Shown: positions 1-9,396 of the stretch, in pieces
Layout: each line of letters opens with the position of its first letter
Position numbering within the stretch: the first letter of the stretch is position 1
NCBI RefSeq assembly: GCF_000015245.1
Contig: NC_008700.1
Location: 3,918,501 to 3,982,500 of the forward strand
Direction of reading: 5' to 3'
Length of the DNA: 64,000 bases
From: Shewanella amazonensis SB2B
GTDB lineage: Bacteria > Pseudomonadota > Gammaproteobacteria > Enterobacterales > Shewanellaceae
Translations under genes and position numbers: made by a program
Notes under the pieces: generated by a model
Told to the model about the DNA's origin: nothing
Database searches by the model: none
The model's input: only the letters and a program-made list of their open reading frames with translations

Positions 1-491
1 CTGACGGCAAGGTGAAGCAGGGCTCGCTCGCTCGCCTCGAGCCCGAGGGCAAGGTACTGCGCATGTGGGAAACCATTGAAACCTACATGGAGCGCAAGCA
101 GCCACTGATCATAGTGGCCGGTAAGGACTACGGTCAGGGCTCCAGCCGTGACTGGGCCGCCAAGGGCGTGCGTCTTGCCGGTGTCGAAGTGATTGTGGCC
201 GAAGGCTTCGAGCGTATTCACCGCACCAACCTGGTGGGCATGGGCGTGTTGCCGCTGGAATTTATGCCCGGCGAAACCCGCATGACCTACGGCATAGACG
301 GCACTGAAACCTTCGATGTGAAGGGCGAGCGCACCCCGGGTGCCGAGCTAACGCTCCTTATCCGTCGCCAAAATGGCGAAACAGTGGAAGTGCCTGTGCG
401 CTGCCGTTTGGATACCGCCGAAGAAGTGTCCATTTATGAGGCAGGGGGAGTTCTCCAACGCTTCGCCCAGGACTTCTTGGCCAATTCATAA
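1..491 (+). CDS. acnD: AcnD, Fe/S-dependent 2-methylcitrate dehydratase, C-terminal part
   Basis: The gene enters from the left edge and is read from base 3; only the last ~162 residues are present. The visible part is the swivelling C-terminal domain of the aconitase superfamily, with the segment GKDYGQGSSRDWAAKG that carries the substrate-contacting Ser-Ser-Arg loop, followed by EGFERIHRTNLVGMGVLPLEF. Assignment to AcnD rather than AcnA comes from the next gene, prpF. In the methylcitrate cycle AcnD dehydrates 2-methylcitrate and PrpF isomerises the trans-methylaconitate produced, so propionyl-CoA can be oxidised. The active-site cysteines lie outside the window. The stop is at 489-491, and a gap of ~360 bp precedes prpF, which is unusually long for this operon. 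Confidence 0.88.
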   Translation, partial: DGKVKQGSLARLEPEGKVLRMWETIETYMERKQPLIIVAGKDYGQGSSRDWAAKGVRLAGVEVIVAEGFERIHRTNLVGMGVLPLEFMPGETRMTYGIDGTETFDVKGERTPGAELTLLIRRQNGETVEVPVRCRLDTAEEVSIYEAGGVLQRFAQDFLANS

Positions 492-657
492 CGCGGCCTG
501 TTGCGCCCAGGGCTTTGTTGGCCGTGCTCATGCAGGACCTCCTGCACTGCGCGCGGCCGCCTCGCCCCACGCGCAACATACCGGCGTCTGAAATAGCCAG
601 GGCCTGAGAAGACGGGAACAGATTTCAGAACCAATTTAAATCATAGGATTCAATGCC

Positions 658-822
658 ATGGCATTTAAACCACAGATCCGCATTCCTGCTACCTATATGC
701 GTGGCGGCCCTGTCGGTCCGGCTTCGCGGTATCAACCGCTTCGCCTTGTCGCTGCGAAAAAATGCGATTTTTCCTTGCCCGCAGGCACTGACATGTCTGG
801 CGGCAGTTCCCTCTGCCGCTGA
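658..822 (+). pseudogene. Truncated duplicate of the prpF start (54 codons)
   Basis: From ATG 658 the reading frame gives MAFKPQIRIPATYMRGG and then departs into unrelated sequence, stopping at 820-822. The same first 16 codons recur at 855 as the start of the intact prpF. The nucleotide match covers about 46 bases with one base change and a GCA codon difference. It looks like an old prpF 5' end whose body was displaced by ~150 bp of extra sequence. Whether the short peptide is translated is unknown; AGGA lies about 10 nt upstream of ATG 658. Confidence 0.7.
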
Positions 823-854
823 GGTTCCGCCCCAATCGTTTTTTGGAGATTAAA

Positions 855-2045
855 ATGTTTAAACCACAGATCCGCATTCCTGCCACCTATATGCGTGGCG
901 GAACCTCCAAAGGGGTGTTTTTCCGCCTCGACGATTTGCCTGAGGCGGCCCGGGTGCCGGGTGCAGAGCGTGATGCGCTGCTGCTGCGGGTGATTGGCAG
1001 CCCCGACCCCTATGGCAAGCACACCGACGGCATGGGCGGCGCCACGTCCAGCACCAGCAAGTGCGTGATCATGAATAAAAGCAGCGTGCCCGGTCACGAT
1101 GTGGATTACCTCTACGGTCAGGTGTCCATCGACACCGCCTTCGTCGACTGGAGCGGTAACTGCGGCAACCTGTCCACCGCCGCCGGCGCCTTTGCGATTC
1201 ACGCGGGTTTGGTGGATGCTTCCCGGGTGCCTGAAAACGGTATCTGCGAAGTGCGGATCTGGCAGGCCAATATCGGTAAAACCATTATTGCCCATGTGCC
1301 CGTGACCAACGGCGAAGTGCAGGAAACCGGTGATTTTGAACTGGATGGGGTGACCTTTCCGGCCGCCGAAATCGTGCTGGAGTTTGTCGATCCTGCGGAT
1401 GATGGAGAGGATGGTGGCGCCATGTTCCCCACCGGCAATCTGGTGGACGAGCTGGAAGTACCCTCCGAGGTGCACCCGAGCGGTAAAATCCGCGCGACCC
1501 TGATAAACGCCGGTATCCCCACGATTTTCGTCAACGCCGAAGACCTGGGTTATCGCGGCGATGAGCTGCAGGAGGCCATCAATGGCAATCCGGTGGCCCT
1601 TGCCATGTTTGAGCAGCTGCGTGCCCACGGCGCCATCAGGATGGGGCTTATCAAGACCCTGGATGAAGCCAAAACCCGCCAGCACACCCCCAAGGTGGCC
1701 TTTGTGACCAACCCCATGACCCATGTGGTGTCGAGCGGCAAGACAGTGGCTGAGGATGAAGTCGACCTGCTGGTCCGGGCGCTGTCCATGGGCAAGCTGC
1801 ACCACGCCATGATGGGCACAGCTGCGGTGGCCATAGGCACGGCGGCCGCCATTCCCGGCACATTGGTGAATCTTGCCGCCGGTGGCGGCGAGCGTCAGGC
1901 GGTGCGTTTCGGCCATCCGTCCGGCACGTTACGCGTAGGCGCCGAGGCCAAACAGGTGGACGGCCAGTGGACTGTCACCAAGGCCATCATGAGCCGCTCG
2001 GCGCGCATCCTGATGGAAGGCACTGTAAGGGTGCCTCAAGCTTAA
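855..2045 (+). CDS. prpF: PrpF, 2-methylaconitate cis-trans isomerase
   Basis: The 396-residue protein begins MFKPQIRIPATYMRGGTSKGVFF, the typical opening of the PrpF family (diaminopimelate-epimerase-like fold). In the family it isomerises 2-methyl-trans-aconitate made by AcnD to the cis form that enters the rest of the methylcitrate cycle. The motif GNCGNLSTAAGAFAIHAG is present around residues 102-119 and the C-terminal GHPSGTLRVGA is intact. ATG 855 is chosen over the upstream in-frame TTG at 843 because GGAG at 845-848 gives normal spacing. It follows acnD on the same strand and probably belongs to the same operon, although the duplicated start and extra sequence between them may alter translation. 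Confidence 0.93.
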   Translation: MFKPQIRIPATYMRGGTSKGVFFRLDDLPEAARVPGAERDALLLRVIGSPDPYGKHTDGMGGATSSTSKCVIMNKSSVPGHDVDYLYGQVSIDTAFVDWSGNCGNLSTAAGAFAIHAGLVDASRVPENGICEVRIWQANIGKTIIAHVPVTNGEVQETGDFELDGVTFPAAEIVLEFVDPADDGEDGGAMFPTGNLVDELEVPSEVHPSGKIRATLINAGIPTIFVNAEDLGYRGDELQEAINGNPVALAMFEQLRAHGAIRMGLIKTLDEAKTRQHTPKVAFVTNPMTHVVSSGKTVAEDEVDLLVRALSMGKLHHAMMGTAAVAIGTAAAIPGTLVNLAAGGGERQAVRFGHPSGTLRVGAEAKQVDGQWTVTKAIMSRSARILMEGTVRVPQA

Positions 2046-2073
2046 CCCACCTCTATGCCATATCCTTTTTGAG

Positions 2074-2108
2074 GGCTCCGCTTATTCCCTTCCGGCGGGG
2101 CCTTTTTT
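2074..2108 (+). terminator. Rho-independent terminator after prpF
   Basis: GGCTCCGC (2074-2081) pairs with GCGGGGCC (2095-2102), with one G-U pair, and is followed by six T. It closes the acnD-prpF operon. Confidence 0.75.
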
Positions 2109-2307
2109 CTTTTTATCTTTTTGTGTTACATGCAAATTGACACACCTATCCCCGACGCTAAAATCTAACACTGACAACAAAAATGAAACACCAGGTTCCA
2201 CCTCTGCAAGGATAGCAGTGCATCCATGCCGCCCGGCACTGTAAATCCGGGTCTTAAATAGACGCAGCCAACTGCGCACAGGCCAATACCTTGAAGATTG
2301 GAGAAGC

Positions 2308-5300
2308 ATGTTTCGAGCACTATTTTGCGCTCTGTTGAGTTTGATTCTGCTGTTTGGCACCGTACCCGCCAGCGCAGAACACGGCAGCTATCACTATCAC
2401 AACACTCTGGAATTTCAGCATTTCAGCAGCAGTGACGGCCTGAATCAAAACACCATCACCCGCCTCTACACCGATAAGGCTGGCATGCTCTGGGCAGGCA
2501 GTCAGGATGGTCTGCACTATTTCAACGGCCAGGAATTTGGCGTCTTCTTACCCGATCCCAGCAATACCAACAGCCTGTCGGAAGGCTACATCACAGACAT
2601 AGTACAGGACCCGGAAGGCTTGCTGTGGGTCAGCACCTACACCCAGGGTCTGAACCGTTTGGATCTGCAAACCGGCAAGTTTACTCGCTACGGTGAAGCC
2701 GATGGTTTAAGTGAGCTCAGGGTCACCCGTCTGGCTGTGATAGGCGACAGCCTTTGGATAGGCACAGAAAGGGGCTTGTTTGCCATGCAGCGCAAGAGTG
2801 GCCAAATTCGCCCCATTCCCCTTGGCAATGCCCTGACACCCAAAATTACCAGCCTGGGCAATATCGAAGACGAATATTTATTGGTGGGCACCCAGGCCCA
2901 CGGCACCTATGCCATCAGCAGCAACAACATAGTTAAGCTCAAGTTGCCCTCCACCAGCCCGGTCAACCAAATCCACAGCATCGGCAATGTCGCTTATCTC
3001 GCCATCGGCAAAGAGCTGTGGCAGTACGAGATGGATACCCATAGTGCAAAAATACTCTGGCAGAGTGAACCCCAGGGGTTCTTCCATGGTGATATCCGGG
3101 ACTTTACCCTGGCCTCGGCCGAGGAAATCTGGGCGATAGCACCGGGTGCCGGTCTGATTGAGCTGGAAAAAACCGACCGTTGGCGTGCCCGCTACCACAG
3201 AAACGACTCCCGCAGCTTTCGCGACATCAGCGACAACAATCTGATGAGTGTCCTGCTCGACCCCAACGGAGTGCTCTGGCTCGGTGGTAGTTATTCGGGA
3301 CTGGATAAAATCAATATTCGCCGCCAGTACTTCGATCACCTGTTCGACAACAGCGTGGCATTACCGAAACAAATCAATATGGTGCGGGCCATCTATCAAA
3401 CCCGCGAAGGAGTCGTCTGGATTGGCACCGAGGGGGCAGGCATAAAAACCCTCAAGCCCAACGAAGATAACTACCAATACCATACCCATCTGTTTGCCGA
3501 TGCCCTTAACCTTGTCCCCGAAGCCATTTCTCTGGTGGTGCGCGACATTATCCAGGATAAAGAGGGTTCGCTCTGGTTTGCCAGTAATTATGGGCTGGGG
3601 CATCTGGCTACTTCCGGTGCCTTCAGGCTGCTGCATCCTCCAGAGCATGATGGCCAGGGGCGCACCCTGGCGCTAGACAAACACGATACCCTCTGGGTGG
3701 CGTTCGATGAAGGGCTGTTTTACATGCCTATTTCGGGGACAGAGCTCAAGCGCTTCCCCCTGGATGAAACACTGGGCGACAAGTTGGCGGTGCGCCAGAT
3801 TCTGGGGCTGGAATTTATCGATGACTGGCTCTGGATTGGCACCCTGGATGGTCTTATCCGCCTCAATCCCAACACCAATGACATTCAGGTGTTTACCCAC
3901 GACCCGGCCAACAGCAGCAGCCTTGGCAACAATCGTATTCGCGATATCTACAGCGCGGCCAATGGCGACGTCTGGGTGGGCACCCACGGGGGGATCAGCA
4001 TTTTGCGTCAGGAGCAGGACGGCTGGCAGATTCGCCATCTGACCAGCAATGAAGGGGTGCCCAGCGATACCATTTATGCCATTTTGGAAGACAAACAGGG
4101 GCAATTCTGGTTTTCCAGTAACGCGGGCATCAGCCGCTATACCCCAGGTGAAGACAGCATCATTACGTTCAACAAATTCGAGGGGCTGCAGGAGCAGGAA
4201 TATAACGGCGGGGTGAAATTTGTCGGCCAGGATGGCTATTTCTGGTTTGGCGGCATTAACGGCATTACCCGCTTTCTGCCAGAGCAAATTCCCAAGAGCC
4301 GCCAGGAGCCCCCGCTGGCCTTAACCAGCTACAGCCTGGGAGGCAAGCGCACCCGGATACTGGACCTGACCACACCGCCCAGCGTCGAGATGAACTTTGA
4401 AGACAAGGTTGTCAGCTTTGAAGTCACATCGCTGGATTTTTCCTATCCGGGCGTTGACCGATTTGCGTACTATTTACAAGGGTTTGACAGCCAGTGGCAC
4501 AGTGCACAGGCCCAAGCGCAAATCACCTATACCAACCTGAGCCCCGGCAATTACCTGCTCAGGGTTCGCCATGGTCTGGCTGCCAATCCTTTGGGTTACC
4601 AAATCCTTACTGTCCCCTTAACCGTGGTGGCTCCCTGGTATCGCACCCCTCCGGCCTATGTGCTTTATACCCTCACGCTTGTCGCCATCCTGGGTTGGTT
4701 CTGGCGCGAACGGCGCGTTAAGCGGCGTCAAAGACGCGAATTTGAAACCAGCATCCGCACCTCGGAAGAGCGACTCAAACTGGCACTGTGGGCCTCGGGC
4801 GATGGTATGTGGGACTGGGACATTCCCAGCGGTCAGGTGTTCCGCACCCGTATGCATCCCCACACTGAGCAACAGCTCAATGGCCCTGTATTGCTGGACC
4901 GTATCCACCCGGAAGATAAGCCCAGGGTGCTCCATGCCATCGAACAGCATATTGATGGCAGCCGCGCCTTCTATGAGGCCGAATACCGCATTGAAAACAA
5001 ACCCGGCCACTGGATCTGGATCACGGACAGGGGCAAGGTGGTAGAGCGGGACAAACAAGGCAAGCCGGTACGTATGGTGGGCACCCACAAGGACATCACC
5101 AGTCGCAAAAACGCCGAAAACGAACTCAGGCTGTCGGCTCAGGTACTGGCCAGCATGAACGAAGCCGTGGTGGTGGGTGGCCTGGATTACCGTATCGCCT
5201 CGGTCAACCCGGCTTTTAGCCTGATAACCGGCTTCAACCCGGAACAGGTGCAGGGCAAGCACTTCCTGTTTTTAACCCATGATCGCAAACAGCGACATAT

Positions 5301-6792
5301 TTATGAAGCCATAGAACAGCAGCTGCTGCGCAATAAACACTGGGCCGGAGAGCTGAAAATCCGCACCCGGGATCAGCGCGCCATTCTGATTTGGCTCGAA
5401 ATCAATCAGGTACTCGACAGTAAAGCCGAAGCCAGCCACTTTGTGGCCGTGTTTACCGACATTACCGACCGCAAAAAGGCCGAAGAGGATCTGCGCCTGC
5501 TGGCCTCCTACGACCCGCTCACCAACCTGCCCAACCGCACCCTGTTCCAGGACCGGCTGGATCATGCGCTGGCCCAGGCCCACAGAACCGGCAACATGGT
5601 GGCCTTGCTGTTTTTGGATCTCGACCGCTTTAAACACATCAACGACTCCATGGGGCACCATATCGGCGATCTGTTGCTCAAGGCCGTTGCCCACCGGCTG
5701 CAAAACTGTGTGCGCGAAGGGGACACAGTTGCCCGCCTCGGTGGTGATGAATTCACCATCATCCTGGAAGGCGTTGCCAAGACCAAGGCCGCCACTGTGA
5801 TTGCCGAGAAGCTGATTCGCGCCTTCCAAACGCCTTTTATTCTGGAAGATCAGGCGCTGAATATTTCACCCTCCATAGGCATCAGCCTCTACCCCATGGA
5901 CGCCAGCGACAGTACCTCACTGGTGAAATACGCCGATACCGCCATGTATCACGCCAAATCGCTGGGGCGGAACAACTTCCAGTTTTACACCTTAAGGCTG
6001 AACGAATACGCCATGCGCCATGTTCAGCTGGAGGCCGGTATCAAGCAGGCCATCGTCCGTCAGGAACTCAGTTTAGTGTTCCAGCCCAAATTCAGGGTCA
6101 GCGATGGCAGCATCACAGGCTTTGAGGCACTGCTGCGCTGGAACAGCAAGGAGCTGGGGCCCATTTCCCCAGCGGAATTTATTCCGCTGGCCGAAGAAAT
6201 TGGCATCATCAATCAGCTGGGGCACTGGGTCGTCAACGAGGCCTGTCGCCATATGGCGCAATTTGCTGCCGCAGGCTTTGATGACCTGCATGTGGCGGTT
6301 AACCTGTCGGCCCGCCAGCTCAAGGCAGATATTCTGTCCACCATCGAAGTAGCCCTGGCGGTGGCAGGCTTACCGGCAAAATGCCTTGAGCTGGAACTGA
6401 CAGAGTCGATGATCATGAAAAGCCCACAGGAATCTGTGGCCGTATTGCAGCGGCTCAAGGCCCTGGGGGTGTCACTGGCAGTGGATGACTTTGGCACCGG
6501 CTACTCGAGCCTGGCGTATCTCAAGCGCTTCCCGCTGGACACGTTGAAAATCGACCGGGAGTTTGTGCGCGACATCAGCACCGACCCGGACGATGCCGCC
6601 ATCACGGGTGCCATTATCGCCCTCGCCCACAGTCTGGAATTGAATGTCGTAGCCGAAGGGGTTGAGAACGAGGCCCAGCTGGAACACCTGCGCAAACACG
6701 GCTGCGATCAGGTGCAGGGCTTCCTGCTGGGCAAACCCATGGCCGCACGGGATGCCATGGCGCTGCTGAAGAGCCGTACCCTGAATACCTGA
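2308..6792 (+). CDS. Membrane two-blade-propeller sensor with PAS-PAS-GGDEF-EAL output
   Basis: This 1494-residue protein has a signal peptide (residues 1-23, cleavage near ASA-EH). It continues with a long run of Reg_prop repeats (about 40-690; recurring LWxGTxxGL and DxxGxLWFx patterns), a Y_Y_Y domain (about 715-775) and one membrane helix near 780-797 followed by RRVKRRQRR. The cytoplasmic part has two PAS domains (about 825-1050), a GGDEF domain with intact GGDEF near 1146 and an EAL domain with GFEALLRW near 1270 and DDFGTGYSS near 1392. The propeller resembles the periplasmic sensor of hybrid two-component systems that detect oligosaccharides, here wired to c-di-GMP turnover instead of phosphorylation. 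Both catalytic signatures look complete, so the net activity cannot be told. It is a single gene flanked by terminators. Confidence 0.92.
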   Translation: MFRALFCALLSLILLFGTVPASAEHGSYHYHNTLEFQHFSSSDGLNQNTITRLYTDKAGMLWAGSQDGLHYFNGQEFGVFLPDPSNTNSLSEGYITDIVQDPEGLLWVSTYTQGLNRLDLQTGKFTRYGEADGLSELRVTRLAVIGDSLWIGTERGLFAMQRKSGQIRPIPLGNALTPKITSLGNIEDEYLLVGTQAHGTYAISSNNIVKLKLPSTSPVNQIHSIGNVAYLAIGKELWQYEMDTHSAKILWQSEPQGFFHGDIRDFTLASAEEIWAIAPGAGLIELEKTDRWRARYHRNDSRSFRDISDNNLMSVLLDPNGVLWLGGSYSGLDKINIRRQYFDHLFDNSVALPKQINMVRAIYQTREGVVWIGTEGAGIKTLKPNEDNYQYHTHLFADALNLVPEAISLVVRDIIQDKEGSLWFASNYGLGHLATSGAFRLLHPPEHDGQGRTLALDKHDTLWVAFDEGLFYMPISGTELKRFPLDETLGDKLAVRQILGLEFIDDWLWIGTLDGLIRLNPNTNDIQVFTHDPANSSSLGNNRIRDIYSAANGDVWVGTHGGISILRQEQDGWQIRHLTSNEGVPSDTIYAILEDKQGQFWFSSNAGISRYTPGEDSIITFNKFEGLQEQEYNGGVKFVGQDGYFWFGGINGITRFLPEQIPKSRQEPPLALTSYSLGGKRTRILDLTTPPSVEMNFEDKVVSFEVTSLDFSYPGVDRFAYYLQGFDSQWHSAQAQAQITYTNLSPGNYLLRVRHGLAANPLGYQILTVPLTVVAPWYRTPPAYVLYTLTLVAILGWFWRERRVKRRQRREFETSIRTSEERLKLALWASGDGMWDWDIPSGQVFRTRMHPHTEQQLNGPVLLDRIHPEDKPRVLHAIEQHIDGSRAFYEAEYRIENKPGHWIWITDRGKVVERDKQGKPVRMVGTHKDITSRKNAENELRLSAQVLASMNEAVVVGGLDYRIASVNPAFSLITGFNPEQVQGKHFLFLTHDRKQRHIYEAIEQQLLRNKHWAGELKIRTRDQRAILIWLEINQVLDSKAEASHFVAVFTDITDRKKAEEDLRLLASYDPLTNLPNRTLFQDRLDHALAQAHRTGNMVALLFLDLDRFKHINDSMGHHIGDLLLKAVAHRLQNCVREGDTVARLGGDEFTIILEGVAKTKAATVIAEKLIRAFQTPFILEDQALNISPSIGISLYPMDASDSTSLVKYADTAMYHAKSLGRNNFQFYTLRLNEYAMRHVQLEAGIKQAIVRQELSLVFQPKFRVSDGSITGFEALLRWNSKELGPISPAEFIPLAEEIGIINQLGHWVVNEACRHMAQFAAAGFDDLHVAVNLSARQLKADILSTIEVALAVAGLPAKCLELELTESMIMKSPQESVAVLQRLKALGVSLAVDDFGTGYSSLAYLKRFPLDTLKIDREFVRDISTDPDDAAITGAIIALAHSLELNVVAEGVENEAQLEHLRKHGCDQVQGFLLGKPMAARDAMALLKSRTLNT

Positions 6793-6873
6793 GCCGCCCC
6801 CCGCCCAGATTCGCTCAAATAAGAAGTTGGCTCGCATAACAACTTGGCCAGCATAAGAAGCAGGCTGGCATGA

Positions 6874-6899
6874 AAAAAGGCTCCCTGGGGAGCCTTTTT
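6874..6899. terminator. Bidirectional terminator between the GGDEF-EAL gene and ilvE
   Basis: AAAAAGGCTCCC (6874-6885) pairs with GGGAGCCTTTTT across a 2-nt spacer, with A and T runs on both sides. It sits between convergent genes. Confidence 0.85.
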
Positions 6900-6905
6900 G
6901 CTGTT

Positions 6906-6960
6906 CTGGCTTTGCTGTGTGGGCTTCGCCTTGCTGGCTTTACTTTGTGGGCTTCGCTTG
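6906..6960 (+). repeat. Imperfect 27-nt tandem duplication
   Basis: CTGGCTTTGCTGTGTGGGCT (6906 onward) recurs as CTGGCTTTACTTTGTGGGCT from 6934, and both continue TCGC-TTG. It is noncoding, in the tail between the terminator and the ilvE stop. Confidence 0.6.
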
Positions 6961-6998
6961 CGGGCGAAGTGCCCAGCCAGCAACGGTGGCGCTTATTA

Positions 6999-8084
6999 TT
7001 AACTGCGGCGCTCGACCTTGCGTACCCAGCCTTCAGGCGCAGGGCGCAGGCCCTTTTGCATCTCGGTATACACCTTGTAGATGTGGCTGATGCGCTCACC
7101 CACCTTGCCATCACCCACGGTGACGATACGGCCATCTTCAAAGATGTAAGAGCCAACCGGCGATACCACAGCGGCAGTACCAAAACCACCGGCCTCTACG
7201 ATTTCACCGGCTTCGATATCGGCAATAAAATCGCTGAGTTTTACTGTCTCCTGACGCACTTCGCAGCCGAGCTCTTCACCCAGCGCCAGAATCGACTCAG
7301 AGGTAATGGAGCGCAAAATGGTATCGGTAAACTCAGGAATAATCAGGGTGCCGTCTTTACGGATATGGAAGTGGTTCATGGCGCCCACTTCTTCAATGTA
7401 CTGGTTGGTTGAGTCCAGATACAGCACCTGGGCTGCGCCATGCTCGGCGGCAGCCTTACCGGCACGCAAGGATGCGGCATAGTTACCGGCGGCCTTGGAA
7501 GCCCCTGTGCCACCGGACACAGCCCGGTGGAACTGAGTGGTGATCAACAGGCGAATGGCATTGAGGTTTTTGCCATAGTAGGCACCGCTTGGGCTCAATA
7601 CCACACAGAAGGTGTACTGGTTCGCCGGGCTCACCGACAGGCGGTCTTCAGTGGCAAATACAAAGGGGCGGATATAAAGACAGGCGCCTTCCTGACGTGG
7701 AAACCACAGACGGTCCACATCAATCAGGGCGTTGATGGCCTCAAGTTGCACGGCTTCCGGAATATTCGGGATACAGACAATGTCGGCCGAGCGATTGAGA
7801 CGCTGGGCGTTTTTGTCCAGACGGAAGGTGTAAATTTCACCGTCGTCATGCATAAAGGCTTTGGCGCCTTCAAAGATAGACTGGCCATAATGCAGCGCCA
7901 TGGCGCCGGGCATCATTTCGAAGGGGCCGTAGGGCAAAATACGGGCGTTCTGCCACTGGCCATCCTTGTAGTCCATCATAAACATATGGTCGGTTCTAAG
8001 CTTGCCGAATCCCACGTCTCCCTGAGGTTCAAAGGGCTCAGTGCGGCGCTCCGATGCGGGTTTTAAATTGTACTTTATATCCAT
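6999..8084 (-). CDS. ilvE: Branched-chain amino acid aminotransferase
   Basis: The 361-residue PLP enzyme (fold-type IV) transfers the amino group between glutamate and the keto acids of leucine, isoleucine and valine. It starts MDIKYNLKPASERRTEPFEP, and the GTGASKAAGNYAASLRAGKAA segment around residue 194 carries the catalytic lysine typical of IlvE group II enzymes. LYLDSTNQYIEEVGAMNHFH follows at the substrate site. ATG 8084 is chosen over the longer open frame (to 8201) because AAGGTGG lies about 8 nt upstream and homologues begin here. It is a single gene, divergent from the CoA transferase gene with a 108-bp gap that would hold both promoters. Confidence 0.95.
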   Translation of the reverse strand: MDIKYNLKPASERRTEPFEPQGDVGFGKLRTDHMFMMDYKDGQWQNARILPYGPFEMMPGAMALHYGQSIFEGAKAFMHDDGEIYTFRLDKNAQRLNRSADIVCIPNIPEAVQLEAINALIDVDRLWFPRQEGACLYIRPFVFATEDRLSVSPANQYTFCVVLSPSGAYYGKNLNAIRLLITTQFHRAVSGGTGASKAAGNYAASLRAGKAAAEHGAAQVLYLDSTNQYIEEVGAMNHFHIRKDGTLIIPEFTDTILRSITSESILALGEELGCEVRQETVKLSDFIADIEAGEIVEAGGFGTAAVVSPVGSYIFEDGRIVTVGDGKVGERISHIYKVYTEMQKGLRPAPEGWVRKVERRS

Positions 8085-8192
8085 TGCATACCACCTTGAT
8101 GACTGACCTTGCAGACTAGGGAGCAGCAGGGATAAAGTCAATAGCGGCGCAAATTCCAACAAAAAGATGCTGTAAACCGTTAAGGAAACTCC

Positions 8193-9362
8193 ATGAAACA
8201 ACCGCTCAAAGGCCTGCGGGTATTGGATCTCTCCCGGGTGCTGGCCGGTCCCTGGTGCAGCCAGTTACTGGCCGATATGGGTGCCGAGGTTATCAAGATT
8301 GAACATCCGGACGGTGGCGACGATACCCGCCACTGGGGCCCGCCCTATGCAGGGGGCCACACACAGGGGGATGCCGCCTACTTCCTTGCCGCCAACCGGG
8401 GCAAAAAATCCCTGCTGCTGGATTTGAAAAATCCTCATGATGTGGCACAAATTCAAAAGCTTGCCCGCCACAGCGACATACTGCTGGAAAACTTCAAAGT
8501 GGGTGGGCTGGCAAAATACGGCCTGGATTATGGCAGCCTCAAGGCCATGAACCCCCAACTGGTGTATTGCTCAATCACCGGCTTTGGCCAGAGCGGCCCG
8601 GACGCACCCCGCGCAGGCTACGACTTTATGATCCAGGCCATGGGTGGCCTGATGAGCCTCACCGGCGCGGCTGATGATGGCGGCGAGCCCATGAAAACCG
8701 GCGTTGCCATTACCGACCTCTTTACCGGGCTTTATGCCGCCAATGCCATTCTGGCGGCCATAGTGGCGCGCCAGTCCACGGGCCTTGGCTGCCATATCGA
8801 TATGGCGCTGTTCGATGTACAGCTCGCCATGCTGGCCAATCAGGCGCAAAACTTCCTCGCCAGCGGCCAAAATCCACCCCGGCTTGGCAATGCCCACCCT
8901 AATATCGTGCCCTATCAGGCCTTTGCCTGCGCCGATGGCCACCTGATTTTGGCCGTGGGCAACGATGGCCAGTTTGCCCGTTTCTGCGAGCTGGCAGGAT
9001 TGCACGAACTGCCCCATGACAGCCGCTTTGCCACCAATGCCGGGCGGGTAAGGCACCGCGAAACCCTGTTGCCACTGATAAAGGCCGCCATGCTGACCAA
9101 ATCCAAGGGCGAGTGGCTGGCGCTTTTGAACGATGCCGGGGTGCCCGCCGGGCCCATCAATACTGTGTCTGAAGCCCTTGATGAGCCCCAGGCCCAACAC
9201 CGGCAAATGCAAATCGAGCGGGACTTTAACGGCGAAAGGCTGCCCTTTGTAGGCAGCCCGGTGAAAATGGATGGAGAGGCGCTCAATTCGCCCCTGCCGC
9301 CGCCACGACTTGGGGAGCATCAGCAGGAGCTGCTGGCCTGGCTCGATGGGCTTGAGTCGTAA
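8193..9362 (+). CDS. CaiB/BaiF family (class III) CoA transferase
   Basis: The 389-residue protein opens with GLRVLDLSRVLAGPWCSQLLADMGAEVIKIE, the signature start of family III CoA transferases. DTRHWGPPYAGG and LLENFKVGGLAKYGLDY follow, with a candidate catalytic Asp in the GYDFMIQAMGG region. These enzymes move CoA between carboxylic acids via an acyl-aspartyl intermediate. The substrate cannot be read from sequence or neighbours; no partner dehydratase or dehydrogenase gene is adjacent. AAGGA sits just upstream of ATG 8193. It is divergent from ilvE. Confidence 0.9.
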   Translation: MKQPLKGLRVLDLSRVLAGPWCSQLLADMGAEVIKIEHPDGGDDTRHWGPPYAGGHTQGDAAYFLAANRGKKSLLLDLKNPHDVAQIQKLARHSDILLENFKVGGLAKYGLDYGSLKAMNPQLVYCSITGFGQSGPDAPRAGYDFMIQAMGGLMSLTGAADDGGEPMKTGVAITDLFTGLYAANAILAAIVARQSTGLGCHIDMALFDVQLAMLANQAQNFLASGQNPPRLGNAHPNIVPYQAFACADGHLILAVGNDGQFARFCELAGLHELPHDSRFATNAGRVRHRETLLPLIKAAMLTKSKGEWLALLNDAGVPAGPINTVSEALDEPQAQHRQMQIERDFNGERLPFVGSPVKMDGEALNSPLPPPRLGEHQQELLAWLDGLES

Positions 9363-9375
9363 CGAGCTCACGGTC

Positions 9376-9396
9376 TACGGTTTACGGTTTACGGTC
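9376..9396 (+). repeat. TACGGTT heptamer tandem repeat
   Basis: Three copies of TACGGTT/TACGGTC (9376, 9383, 9390), preceded by a partial CGGTC copy, fill the gap between two convergent genes and touch the stop codon of the GlyGly-CTERM gene. A similar heptamer (TACCGTT) is repeated at 17145. Confidence 0.6.

Noticed and set aside
732..1916. 394-residue minus-strand open frame opposite prpF
   Set aside because: It is fully antisense to a well-supported gene; the His/Gly-rich composition is typical of the reverse frame of GC-rich coding DNA and no ribosome site is present.
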